A stretch of DNA of 64,000 nt from positions 1,612,001 to 1,676,000 of the forward strand of contig NC_026504.1 in NCBI RefSeq assembly GCF_000182925.2. The letters are read 5' to 3'. A program made the translations under genes and the position numbers. This document shows, in pieces, positions 32,738 to 43,954 of this stretch; position 1 is the first letter of the stretch; the number at the start of each line of letters is the position of its first letter. This stretch comes from Neurospora crassa OR74A (lineage: Eukaryota; Ascomycota; Sordariomycetes; Sordariales; Sordariaceae). Below the pieces are notes generated by a model that had not been told where the DNA came from, did not search any database, and saw only the letters and a list, made by a program, of their open reading frames with translations.

Positions 32738-33784
32738 ACTATGAGTCTACCTCTAATCACACCGATGAACCCTCGGAAACAACAAATATGATCATATTAG
32801 GCTACAGACCGACCCACCTATGACCTACCTCTATAGAGAGACGTTTATCTACCTAGGTACCCTTCAAATACCAATCCGCCACGAATCAATTATCCAACTG
32901 AAGTCCGCGTGAACTGAACGAACAAATGCAGAGATTTATCAACAATAACTTACCTTGTTACACCGACGAATTCATGTTAGCACAACCTCTAACGTTATGA
33001 ATTAAATTTAGGTTCTCGACACTGCTGCTGCCGTACGCATCATGCTCCAAGTAAAACCAGAAAAGAAATGTATAAAGAGAAAGAAGAAGAAAAAAGAGAG
33101 AGAAGGTTGGGGGCCAAGAAGGAAAAACAATAAACTGGTTGAAGAAAGCAACTTGGCACACACAGTAGGGTAGGTCGTCGTCGTCACGGTATTTTTATCA
33201 CATTCCATCAAAGTTATGCAAATACAGGTTGAACAGCGAACTGGACACCTCGTGGTGTGTCCAGGTGTGGTCAAAGCAAGCCATCACCACAAATTAACCG
33301 GTCCTTTTTTCATTTCATTCCTTTGATTCATAATTTAACAACTTGTTCAATTCGTGTTTTTTTTTCTTTTGGTCTATTTGTTTTCTTTCTGTACCATGAT
33401 ATCCTCGTATCATAGAAACATGAACATTGTAAGCGCTCACTCACTGGCGACGTGATTGATGGGTGTTAGGGTTTCCTTATGTTAGATGTAACCTTCGTAT
33501 TGAGGATGTTTGCGTCTTGTCCTCATGTGGTAGCGTAACGTGACGGACGGGCGGGCAGAGGGCAGAGTAAAGGTAAAGGAATATATTGTTCTTGCAGACA
33601 TACTAGTACCACGATACGAAAGGTTTAGTAAAGGAGAGCATCTATCACATCAATTTGTGAGCATGGAACGAGAGAGAAGCATCGTTCGCTTCTTTTTTCG
33701 ACCGTCTATCATTTATCTAGCCAAGCTCTCTCTCGTACCGTGGGAGAAGTAGAGCCAAGGAAAGCAATCGATAGATAATTATTC

Positions 33785-33808
33785 ATCCATCCATCTATCT
33801 ATCTATCT
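33785..33808. repeat. ATCC/ATCT tetranucleotide tract
   Basis: Several ATCC units followed by ATCT units; a short imperfect microsatellite. Confidence 0.8.
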
Positions 33809-34430
33809 GTCTTTCCTTGCCATGTCCCCTGGATATATAACGCTCCTAAATGGTTCTGTTTTGCCATATACCCTCCCTTCATTGTCTCCCTCCTTGCTTG
33901 CCTGACTTCCATGCGCTTCCTTGGGGGTATCCTATCTGGTATCAAAGTAAAAGCAAAAACAAAGCATTCCGTGAATAAAAGGATTTGAGAAGAAACAAAA
34001 GCGATGCCCAATATTAAAAAGCGATATTCCAACACATCCATGGTTGTGGAGCAATGGCATAAATGACCAAGCGCAGGCGTGATTAAGTGATCACGACCTT
34101 AGTTTTGTCTCAGAAACCACCATGGCGACCGAGGCATTGTAAGCCAGAGCCATGCAAGAAAGGAGTGAGCGAAACGTAGAGTTGGAGGTGGCTGATCTGT
34201 GCGAGAATATGGGGGGTTTTGTCAATGACAAAAGGGCAATGGGGTACTTTTTGTGATGTGGTGTAGTGCAGTGCGAAGAACAAAGGGAAAGCGTCTCCAA
34301 CGAGTGAATGGTAATCGGTAAGTGAGAAGATGGCGCCTTCACAAAATGTGATGAACAAGACAAAACAAATCAAAACGAGGGTGGGGTATCTCGCGGGATC
34401 AGCCAGTCATAACCACTACATATCGCCCAC

Positions 34431-36875
34431 TCACTGCTTCTCGACTCCAGCTGCTTGCGCTGCCGAGTCATCCAGGGGTTTCGGTGGTAGACTCCTCCGT
34501 TTATCGGTGGAAGAACGCGGGGACAGGGACAGTAGCCGAGCGCTGCCGGCGCTGATGTGTCGTGCGTGTCCCTTGCCCAGATTCACGCTGGTCGCTCGCC
34601 GAATCTCCTCGTATTTCACATCCCCCAAGGTGTCCGAGTGTTCAGGGCTTGCCTCGGGAGTATGCGTATCGCCCAAGAAATTGAGATATCCTTCAAAGCT
34701 TTTCGTTCGGACATTGGCAGGATGACCGTGAATGACAACGGGTTGCCCTTCCCTGACAGATCCCCAATGAGGTTCCTCCTCCCAATCACTTGATGCGCGA
34801 GCCTCCCCACTGGATTGCCGGTTCCATCCAGGACGTTCTCCACTAGGACGTGCAACACGGGATAGATAATCATCATCCACGATGGATGATTCCTCATTTA
34901 GGTGTTCATGCTCGGGCGAATGTCCATCCTGAATCTCGTTATCCGGCTCTAATGTCCGAGGAAGCTGCCTATATGGTGTTGATGACCTCATGAGACTTGA
35001 TGACTTTCGCCTCTTCGCTGAAAAGCGTCCGGATAGCCATGACGCCTCAGAATCTATGGAGGCAAGCGACATGGTCTGCGGTTCGGGGGTCATGTTACGC
35101 TCATCGGGGTGGCCGAAGGAGGAGGGCGTATTACGGAGTGCGTCCACAGATCTCTGTTCTGATGACGTTGGTGTCTCGTATCTAGGGCCATTCTCCGATG
35201 TCGTTACTCCTAAGGGATCGACATCGTTGTTTGGGTTGGGAGACGCCTCGGCGATCGTGGGGGGAATCGAATCACCCTCGTTTAAGTGTATCCTGGATCC
35301 TGGTGGCGTGATTGGGAGCTCGGGAAGATCTTCACGGAAGCGCGATTTCGTGCGCTTCGGTACTCCCGAGCTAACCCGTCGCGGGGTGAAATTGGATGGG
35401 GGTGTTGGCACCTGTAGTTGTGGTGTTTGCATCGAGTCGCGCGACGTGTTGGAGAACGAAGACGGCCCACCGGAGCTTCGTCTGTTTCTGTTCCCCCACC
35501 TGAAGATGGATGCCCATGATATCGGTCCTCTGGAGCCACTGGTCTCCGACCCTCTCCGCATCTGTTCCGAGTGCTCCGTTTTGGCCGAGGAGGCTTGTCG
35601 AGACGATCGACCATTCGGGCTAAAGAAGAAACCCCTTGAATGTGAATTGGCTAAGCCAGGGGCTTCTGGCCCGAGGGCGGAAGTGGGAGTCTCGATCGGA
35701 ATGCTTTCCGTGCGATGGAAAGATCTCAGTGGGTGTGGTCGCATATTTTCCTCGTCTTTTCCTTCGTTGAATTCTTCCCTCGATCGCTTTCTTGCTGATC
35801 TTGAAAGCTCATCCGATTTACGAATCCTTGATGACGTTACCACCGCAGACGCAGGGTCGATCCCCAAACCCACGGCCTCACGGCCAAGAACGCCTCTCTC
35901 CAGGTTTGGAGGAGACTCCCTGCCTTCCTTCTGCGCGTCATTCTCATCAGCGCGCTGCTTTTCCACCCGTTCGGCTAGTTTCGTTTGCGCCTTTTCCTGT
36001 TCTCGCTGCTGTCTCCGTTCGCGCCGTCGCCGATCTCGCTCCATCAACTCGCGAAGATCACTCGCGCTTAGATCATTAGCGAGGTCGTCAACACGTTTAT
36101 GTGCCTTCAGTGTCGCCTCTGGTATGGGTTCTACGAGCCTCTTCTGGCGCTGTGAAGGTTTCTTGGCAAGCCCTGATGCGTCAACCTCGCCATGTGAAGA
36201 GCCCTGTCGCGGATGTGTAGAATATCGAAGGGTTGGCCTGGGAGCGAGTGCTTCGAATGCCGAGACTTTGTAGGCGATCTGCTCGGAGTCGGATGAAAAG
36301 GCCGAGTTGAGGGATTCGCGTACGGGTAAGGACACGTCGGAGGACCTCTGACCCCGGAATCCAAGACCATTCTTGATTTTCTTGCTGTCCTTCTTCATGG
36401 GGCGTCCTGCCATCCAGTCCTCGGTTGCTGCTCGAACAGGCACATATGCGCTCATTGCTTTGATCTCTGCCTCCCGCGCACGATCTTCCCTCCGCCTCTT
36501 CTTGCTCGATTTCTTTCGTAGTAGGTCCTCGCCGTCGCGTTTGTTATGGAGAGTGGGCACGCGAAAGAAAACGTTCCGACCTAGTTCAGTGTTGGTGGGC
36601 CCCTGGGAGTTGGCTGCTAATCCCGTGACTCTCCATTTTCCTTCCACGCTCATCTTCCGCCCAAGTTTAATCGAATCGTTGCGACCAGGGGAGAAGCTGT
36701 AGGTGCGTGCTCTTCGTGGAAGCTTGTGAGGATCCGCTCGATCCTGCCCTGTCTTTGCCTGTTCCGCTGTCGAAGCTTGGCCTATTTGGGTAGCATCTCG
36801 GTGCCCATCGAAATCCGTCGTGGCGGGGCGAGAACGCCTCTTACGGCTTTTTCGCCGAAATGGCCAGATTGCCAT
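34431..36875 (-). CDS. Conserved, largely disordered 814-residue protein, function unknown
   Basis: Single exon encoding 814 residues, starting MAIWPFRRKSRKRRSRP. The N-terminus is strongly basic. Around residues 60-110 there is an ordered-looking patch (KWRVTGLAANSQGPTNTELG, then NVFFRVPTLHNKRDGEDLL), followed by the clusters KKSSKKRRREDRAREAE and DLRELMERDRRRRERRQQRE, which look like nuclear-localisation signals or a short coiled coil. The rest is Ser/Pro/Arg-rich and probably unstructured, with many SP/TP sites that suit proline-directed phosphorylation. I recognise no catalytic domain. The long uninterrupted frame and dense charged composition support a real gene. The opposite strand also stays open for 427 codons (34990-36273), which I regard as a shadow. 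There is 8.6 kb between its start and the next coding gene. Confidence 0.8.
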   Translation of the reverse strand: MAIWPFRRKSRKRRSRPATTDFDGHRDATQIGQASTAEQAKTGQDRADPHKLPRRARTYSFSPGRNDSIKLGRKMSVEGKWRVTGLAANSQGPTNTELGRNVFFRVPTLHNKRDGEDLLRKKSSKKRRREDRAREAEIKAMSAYVPVRAATEDWMAGRPMKKDSKKIKNGLGFRGQRSSDVSLPVRESLNSAFSSDSEQIAYKVSAFEALAPRPTLRYSTHPRQGSSHGEVDASGLAKKPSQRQKRLVEPIPEATLKAHKRVDDLANDLSASDLRELMERDRRRRERRQQREQEKAQTKLAERVEKQRADENDAQKEGRESPPNLERGVLGREAVGLGIDPASAVVTSSRIRKSDELSRSARKRSREEFNEGKDEENMRPHPLRSFHRTESIPIETPTSALGPEAPGLANSHSRGFFFSPNGRSSRQASSAKTEHSEQMRRGSETSGSRGPISWASIFRWGNRNRRSSGGPSSFSNTSRDSMQTPQLQVPTPPSNFTPRRVSSGVPKRTKSRFREDLPELPITPPGSRIHLNEGDSIPPTIAEASPNPNNDVDPLGVTTSENGPRYETPTSSEQRSVDALRNTPSSFGHPDERNMTPEPQTMSLASIDSEASWLSGRFSAKRRKSSSLMRSSTPYRQLPRTLEPDNEIQDGHSPEHEHLNEESSIVDDDYLSRVARPSGERPGWNRQSSGEARASSDWEEEPHWGSVREGQPVVIHGHPANVRTKSFEGYLNFLGDTHTPEASPEHSDTLGDVKYEEIRRATSVNLGKGHARHISAGSARLLSLSPRSSTDKRRSLPPKPLDDSAAQAAGVEKQ

Positions 36876-39800
36876 GATGACTCGGACGGAGGTTTGGCGA
36901 GAAACCGTCGGGGTGCAACCGAAAAAGCTGTGTGGTTGTGTGCAACTAGCTGTAAGATGGCACGTATGGCTGGTTTCTAGTATTGTCTGTGTTTTGTAGT
37001 AGATGCGACCGGTTCATTATGACCATGATTCCAAGGTGTGGTAGACCAAAAGAAGGCAAAACGAGTACCCAGACGGCCTACGAATCTGATGTGGGGGCCA
37101 ATATCTTCAAACCATGCTTGTTATATGCCAACGTGAGAGGCGCGGTGATATGTCGCGGGATTGAGTGAGTGGAAAGCTAGAGGAAGGGGCGGCTGAGGAC
37201 GGTCTGTGAGGTGGCGATTCTTTTGTCGCGACGACCTGGGATGGCAGTGTGGTGGTATTTCCAAGGATCGAGGTAGTCAGGTACTGATTCAGATATCCAT
37301 GCAGGGTCTGGCTTGGATTCGTTTGGAGGTATGCCAAGGAGACTGTGTTCTACCGGTAGAATTGTCAATGAGTGTCTTTTGCTTTGTTAAAGAAGAGAGT
37401 GCACGAGAATGAAGCAGTCCCGGTGTTTCCTCTTTGTTCCGCGGACACACTTCCACTACGCATCCAAGCGACGTAGCATTCGGCTCTTGAGGGAACTCGG
37501 AGGCAAAACCAGGAGGTTTGAGCGCAACGTGGAAGCAGGTCCCAAGCCACAAATAAGGGGGATGTTGGCTGGAGTGGTGGGCAAGGGAAAGTGAGAGCGA
37601 GGGCAGAGGTAGAAATGATCGACACCCAATTTTTCCCTGTTGCTGGGTTGAAATAAGAAGGGCAAGATATAAGGTGGGGTGGGATCAACTTGGAGGTAGG
37701 TAGGTGTGACGAAGGGAGCAATGAGAGAGGTATTATCGACTGTCCTGCGCGTCCAGTCTCGCTGGCAGCTCGGGTGATGGAGGGGATCTGAGGAGAGCTT
37801 GCGTATTCGAGAGGCACAGCTCCAACTTGGAGGTGCACTTCGTGTATTGGGTTGGACAGGTAGAGAACGGCTGGGGAAAGCTCGTTAATAGAATGGGTAT
37901 TACCTTTGTAAAGTGTGACTGCGGGCCGTACGGGGAGACGGGGCGGTCCCCTAGAAAAGAGGAAAATCGGTGGATGGAGATTGGAGGTGAGGTGCAGGTG
38001 AGATGGTTATGAATCAATGGCAGCGAATGGCAGCAAATGGAAAAGAAGAATGAAGAAATCAATCAACAGCCGACGAACGAGGGAAGGAGGAGACGGCAAG
38101 TGCCGCTTTTACAAGGTGACTTCCATCTGAAGAACCTGAACTGAAGCATGGAGAGGAAAGGATGGAAGGAACCGCAGTGGGGAGCAATGAGTGCCCTGGG
38201 AGGCAAGTACCACTAGAGTAATGTAAAGCTTAGCCAAGGTAAAATAGTGTAACGCAGAAAGATACCTGTACGTACCTAGGTAGGTACCTTGGGAGCAGCC
38301 GGGGGGTGAAGCAATGAACTGGAAGGTACGGAACCGTTCAGTTCTTGTCGTCCAGGATTCAACCTCGCACTTTCTTCGTGTTCGAATTGAACTTGGTACG
38401 GAGCAGCTCTGGAGTGAGGTCACGCATTGCCTGTTCAAGTGGCAGGCATCGCGTTCCCTGTGTAGGTACCTGATAGTGATAGCTGGTTCACTCCCTCAAC
38501 CGATGGAAGCCATGACGTCCTTACCTAGGCTGGACATCATCACATCTAGCTCAAAAATAAAATTGAAAAAGGGGACCTGAGCTTCCCCGGCGTCCCTGCC
38601 GTGGGTGGACGGTAAGCTACCTAGAAACCATATGCCCTGCCGTTAGAAATGCGTCGGTGCTTGCCCTGCTGCCCTCTGCCAGGCATGCCCGGGCCTGCGA
38701 CTTGCGAGGTCCAGTTGCAACCCTCTTACCTCTCCATACGCTAGTTGACAGCGGGCGTCGGTGCGTGTGTGCGTCTGAAGTCTGAAGTGGAGCTCTACCG
38801 ACTGCGCTAAACTATTAGGGCATGCAGCCAGGGCATTGGAACTCCGTACTCCGTATTTCGCAGGCGTATCATTGGCGTATCGTAATGTGCTGGCGCTATA
38901 GGAAGCTTGAATGTTGCACATGAAGTGGATCACGGGCGTCACTGGGCGATGCAACTACATAATCATTCCCGTCCTCCCTCAAATTTAGGTCTTCCCCGCC
39001 GTCAATAATCTCCCTCCTTTTCCACACTGCTCCTGTTAAATCCGACTTGTCTTTTGCGCATTGCGTCTGGCGCAACCCATCTCCGCACTTTTCTCCTCTC
39101 ATCTCACGTAGGCTCTCACGAGATAGCTTGGACGACGACCTACTGGACGCCGCAAGTGACGGACATATGCATCACGACCGATATGCTACCAATGAAAACA
39201 TGGAAAACGGAAAATGTTCAACGGTCGAGCACGCCCACCGGCCATTGCCATGAAAATGGCAGGTGCTCCAAGCAGTGGCGGCAATCATTGGACTGGCCCG
39301 AAAACGTGGTGGTGTAAAGCCCATCTAAAGGCCCCCTCATGATAAGCGTTGCCGTTCGACGAAACGGGCATTTCTCGGATTGCCAGGACCAGGACATCGA
39401 GACAGCCCGACGGGACCCAGTCCGGAGTCGGATCGATGTTCTGTGTCCCCCCGCTTGCATCGGGCATCTTGAACGCCATATTGGCAAACTGAACGTCAGC
39501 TGGACATGCTGACCTTGAAGATGCGCTTGGTCATTTTTGAAAATGGGCTCTCTGTAGAACAAGACTCCATCACCGAAATTCAATGACCCTACCTACTTGG
39601 CTTTTGTATGGGCTTTTTTGGTCGGCATCGAGATTCACAAGGGAAGAATGAAGGCCAGCCGGTTGCAACGAGTTCTTGGCGCTCCGGATATCGACCCGTC
39701 AATACCTATCTTTCGCTCTTTTCGTGTCAGGTCCTTGAAGCTTTGACAATTCTCCGTCAATCAATTCTGCACTTGAAAGCTTCCATTGCATAAATGTCTG

Positions 39801-40026
39801 CTGCCAATATTTGCACCCAACATACATCTGTCGTCGGCGCGCATTGCAGACCACGCCTTTTATAGCCACTGATAGGCGCAAAAGTCTCGGCCACTCCCTA
39901 CTGCGTACTAATAGTAGTCTGGGGTTGCCGTGGCCGTCTGCAAACAGTGCCCGAAACGCTCGTATCCGTCCTCATCACAATAATCGCGGCCCCCTGGTGA
40001 GCACTGAGATGTTCAAGGTATTTTCG

Positions 40027-40028
<2 letters not shown>

Positions 40029-40063
<35 letters not shown>
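40029..40063. repeat. T35 homopolymer
   Basis: Thirty-five consecutive T on the plus strand. It creates a spurious poly-phenylalanine stretch in an overlapping frame. Confidence 0.97.
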
Positions 40064-41833
40064 CACCACCCTCATCAGGTCTTGCAATGAGTGGCCAACA
40101 GTTCACCCTTACTTATAGTGTACATACTATGTTGGTATTGTATTTTTTGGTATCGGTAACAAACCCCAAACATCAGACCCACCTCTCACGATGGCGGGAA
40201 GCTGCCCGCCCGTGGCTTGCAGGAAATGGAGTTCCGTCCATAGAGGTATGTTCTTTCGCCAAAACGACGAATATAACCCGAATGTATCGACGTGCGTTGC
40301 GGGACCCCGAAAACTCCAATTTTCCCTCCTCCAATCTGGCTGAACCGGGGTGCGCTGGAGCCAATTATGTCATAGTAACCCCCTCTTCTCCCAAACTTCA
40401 GCCCATCGGAGTCCATCTGAATTGGCGTCATCCTGTCTTTCGGTAAAAGTCTTTCTTGTGTAACATAGTAGAAGCGAGCCCCAACAAACCCAGCTTCACT
40501 CAAAATCGACATGTGATGTATTCATTTATCAGTGCTTCCCTTGGAAGATACCAAAAAGAATCCAACTTTCGGTGGTAACGTCGCCATCATCATCGTCGCT
40601 GTCGCCGTCGCCACGCTTGGTTCGTGTTCAGTGCAATGGACCCAAAGATTTGCGGCCTTCAGGTCCACTGTTCCACACGCAGTCCCCATGCAGTAGCGCC
40701 GGCCCAATCCTGGGAATAGTAACTAGTGCACAAAGCCGCCGATAGTTTCTGCAGGGCAAGGCGTCGTTCAACTACACTACACTATGTACAGCGCGGCCCG
40801 AGCGGTGTCTGTCAGCTTGACACGTGTGTCGGCTGCACTTGAGATGTTCAGAGTGCCCAGAGTCACGGCAGCATCCATATGCCCGAGCACAAAGGTCGTG
40901 GGAAACTGTCTCTCTCTTCGAAAAGCCTCCCTTCTCCTCAAGGGACAGCGATAAGGGTCAGAAGCAGCAAGCGGCTACAAGTATCACCAAAAGCGAGCGT
41001 GGAGTTGTTGTCGTAGGTTGCGCAGCAGTGGGTCACCCCGTGCGCTAACTGGCTGTCTTGGACAACTCTTGGGGGGTGGTCTTTACCGTATACGAGATGG
41101 ATACTCAGTCTGAATGCCTGATTCTGCAGGTGATGCCGTGCTTGGCCATCTCCCGTCGGTAGGACAGAGGGACTTGGAATCCACCAGCGCGAACGAGCTG
41201 ACAAACCAGGCGCAAGAGACACTGCATTTCAGAGAGAGATCCAGGAAATGGGCACGATGCGTGATGATGGAGCAGACAGCATTAACACGTGAACGGGCGC
41301 TTGTTGGATTTTAACCGAGAACCGCAATTGCACTTCCCGTTCACACCCGCGGCTTCAACATCGCACACGCTCGACCCAAACAAGCACCCACCAAGTCCCA
41401 CAGCATGCCAAATTGAGAGCACAAGAGACTCCCCGGGAGCTTGCGGCGACTGCGCACAAGATTACGGGCGTAGTTGAGTTGTAAAGCGAGGTCTATGTCT
41501 GTGTTGGGAACAGAGATAAAGACGCTACAATGATAGACACACACACGACTTTTAAGATTTCAAAAGCCAATCAGTCACACAAAGGATCCCAATTCCGGGC
41601 AAGCACCCAAGCTTCATTGGCTGACAAGACACCAAAATTGTTGCGTGCCTGAATGGATATTGATGCAGGCCAGGTTCGGGGAATGGATAAGGCGCATCAG
41701 CCGTGGGCCGTGGTCGCAATGGAACGAAGACAACGGTGAGCGCCGTTTGATTGTTCGCCGTTCGACTTCGCGCGAAGAAAAAGAAAAGAAGAAAAGCAAA
41801 GTGACAATGGATCACTAGACTAATGAGCCACCA

Positions 41834-41855
41834 ACCTCATGCTTATGCATGAGGT
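41834..41855. repeat. Perfect 9-bp inverted repeat (ACCTCATGC-TTAT-GCATGAGGT)
   Basis: Nine-base arms around a four-base loop, followed at once by another ACCTACCTCATG copy. It could be a palindromic binding site or a small hairpin. Confidence 0.85.
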
Positions 41856-43681
41856 ACCTACCTCATGGCAACCCGCTCGAGTCATCGCCTAGGAGAGAAG
41901 GAGAAAAAAAAAAGTGAGATCGCGCCCATTTCCCCCAGAGCGGGCTGCCGTCTGCCGCGGGAAGCAGGAGATGATGCCATTTCACCAGCTTCACAACCCA
42001 CGACAGCACGACGGATGGGTCCTTACCTTTGGCGGCTATGTACCGCATATCTCATCTTATAAATCGCAGGAATCAGGAATTCCAATATACAAGTTGATGT
42101 AAGATTCCGCCGTTATGGTCAAGAGATCTTTTCTTTCAACAACCATGCCATGGCCTTTGGCCCTATCACATTCCAACACGGGATTAATGACACCACAAAC
42201 AAATCACGGGGCTCTGGGAAGAGGAGGGTGTTCCCAGGTTCCTCTGGGTGTCACCATCCAGTCATGTTACTAGTCAGGGGTAAAGGGAAAAAAAAAAAAA
42301 AACTTCCATGGGCTGATCCGGTACCTGAAAATGAATTTGCATGAACGAATGATTACTTGCAAGTGCAGACATTCAGGGTCCAGGTCTTCCTCATCTTTGT
42401 CTTTGAATCTTACAGGCCTCCTCTATTATTCTTTGATTCTTGTTATGAGTCTGGACTGAGGCCAGGCCCACGCTGAAGCATTTAGGCGACATTACTGCTG
42501 AAGCGAGAGAGAAAAGGAAGAGCCCGAAGGACAGCCGTGTATCAAACAGTAAAAAGACATTGCCTGGGATGGATGCTTCCGAAAATCGAATGCCAAGAGA
42601 CCATATTCTAGGGGTCTTTTGCTCCACTCTGGACTGCTGCTGTTCACCTCGGCGAACCCCAGGGCCGTCGGCCGTCGTCTCATTTCTCTCTTCAACACCT
42701 CACGTCGAACAATCCTTTCTCTCGTTTGTACATACAGTACTCAACCTTCCAACTTTATATGACATGGCAAATGCCTGCGTCGTTATCATATCAATCCAAC
42801 AACTAATCAGCAGCAATGAATGGCCAGAGACAGGAACCAAGACGAAAGCCCCCTTCCCCCCATTCCATTCTCATGGCAGCATGCTCACCATATTAAATGA
42901 ATACTTCTACCTATTTACTTGCAGAACGCCATACACAGCTCCCGCAACTCTGCAGACGCCTCCCCCGGAACTATTTGGTGTCGTGATCACCGAGGCACGC
43001 TTCTTGCTTCCTTGTTCTTTTTCGTTTCGCAGCCCGGAACCCTGGTGGTCCACGCCACGTCCGCCATCCATTCCGCCTCACATTCAGGTCAATACGGTGC
43101 CCAGCTTTTTGAACGCCTCCTACATCCGTTGACCACGCACAACGAAGTATACAGTCATTGCCGGAGATATCTATTTACACATTACGGAGGAAGTCTTCCG
43201 AGTGGGGATGAGAGTTCATACCTACCTAACCGCCCGAAGAACAGGAAGAAGACGAGTTCTTCGCTTTTGTCGTGTGGGCTGGCTTGTACTGCCGTTATCC
43301 GTGTCCCCCAAACTCTCAGAGGGCGCCTAGAAGACGCTCTTTCTGGGCTGGAAATGGCGTATCGCCTGGCCTCAGGGTTATTCGCGGTGGCCTACCTGCC
43401 TGGATACCTCCTTTCGTCGGTGTCGGAAGAAAAGCGGCTGATCATCCTTCTTCATGCTTCTCTATGCTTGACGCCATCTTGTGCATTTCTCCCTCTCCTC
43501 TCTTCTCCGTGTTCCCGACTTGAGAGTCTCGCCGTTTCCCGTGCTCATTGGTCTGGCAATAGATTGTATGTAGTAGCCAAACAGGGGCAGAAAAGAGAGG
43601 GGAAGAAACATAAATAATTCTTTTTTCAATGAAATAAACCGGAAACTAGAAGGAATTGACGAGGGAAACATGGTGAACAGC

Positions 43682-43701
43682 AAAAAATCAAAAGAGTAAA
43701 A
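43682..43701 (-). terminator. RNA polymerase III terminator of the 5S gene
   Basis: On the minus strand, immediately 3' of the 5S gene, T4, T4 and T6 runs occur within 20 bp, as expected for Pol III termination. Confidence 0.8.
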
Positions 43702-43703
43702 TA

Positions 43704-43822
43704 ACATACAACACCTGGGATTCGCTGGTCGTCACCGACCCAACTACTAGTCAGACGATTGGTAGCTTATCTATGGGAGAGCGGACGGGATCCCGAGTTT
43801 TCTACCATCTATGGTCGTATGT
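43704..43822 (-). rRNA. 5S ribosomal RNA
   Basis: A 119-nt minus-strand gene with the Neurospora-type 5S sequence. It starts ACATACGACCATAG, contains GGGATCCCGTCCGCTCTCCC and AGTAGTTGGGTCGGTGACGA, then CCAGCGAATCCC, and ends GGTGTTGTATGT. The ends pair as helix I (ACATACGAC with GTTGTATGT), and GGTCG/CGACC closes the helix IV/V arm. Compared with the main Neurospora 5S type as I remember it, the body differs by paired changes, so this looks like a functional variant isotype rather than a decayed copy. Single dispersed 5S genes between protein genes, rather than a tandem array, are characteristic of Neurospora and many other Pezizomycotina. It is transcribed by RNA polymerase III. Confidence 0.95.
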
Positions 43823-43845
43823 ACTATTATGTTCTCTAAATTGGG

Positions 43846-43851
43846 CTTATG
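43846..43851 (-). promoter_or_regulatory. TATA-like upstream element of the 5S gene
   Basis: CATAAG lies at -29 to -24 relative to the 5S start. Neurospora 5S genes are known to need a TATA-like element at about -29; this copy differs from TATAAG by one base. Confidence 0.6.
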
Positions 43852-43923
43852 TGCTGAGTTGGATCTTGCTCTGGACTTTTTATTCCGTTGGCTAGAGGTA
43901 AGGAACGCGAATGCGTGCGAAGT

Positions 43924-43924
<1 letters not shown>

Positions 43925-43950
<26 letters not shown>
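43925..43950. repeat. (CTG)n trinucleotide repeat
   Basis: Eight to nine CTG units, about 75 bp beyond the TATA-like element of the 5S gene. Confidence 0.9.

Positions 43951-43954
<4 letters not shown>

Larger units (their letters stand above)
32074..34430. other. Convergent intergenic region
   Basis: 2.36 kb between stop codons, with no supportable gene. It contains homopolymer T tracts (32700-32737) and a short tetranucleotide tract (33785-33808). It is more AT-rich than the flanking genes. Confidence 0.5.
36876..43681. other. Large region without a supportable protein gene
   Basis: 6.8 kb between the 814-residue gene and the 5S rRNA gene. Frames above 100 codons (for example 39811-40446, 42919-43617 plus; 37365-37838 minus) have no ATG-supported start, family motif or splice pattern. 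It contains a T35 run, a 9-bp-arm palindrome and several GGTAGGTA-type motifs. Small ATG-started frames on the minus strand at 39285-39479 (64 codons) and 40186-40512 (108 codons) cannot be excluded as genes but have no recognisable features. Confidence 0.5.

Noticed and set aside
34990-36273. 427-codon open frame antisense to the 814-residue gene
   Set aside because: It lies fully opposite a better coding frame, has no family features, and is the kind of shadow that Arg/Ser-rich genes leave on the other strand.
38798-38809. Minus-strand match to a tRNA A-box (TAGCGCAGTCGG) with a D-arm-like continuation
   Set aside because: No B-box with the right spacing and no cloverleaf could be drawn; at best a tRNA fragment or SINE-like relic.
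39811-40446. 211-codon frame with a poly-Phe run
   Set aside because: The run is the T35 homopolymer; flanking parts have no protein-like features.
42919-43617. 232-codon plus-strand frame
   Set aside because: Begins at TTG rather than ATG, has no recognisable domain, and stops just before the 5S gene.
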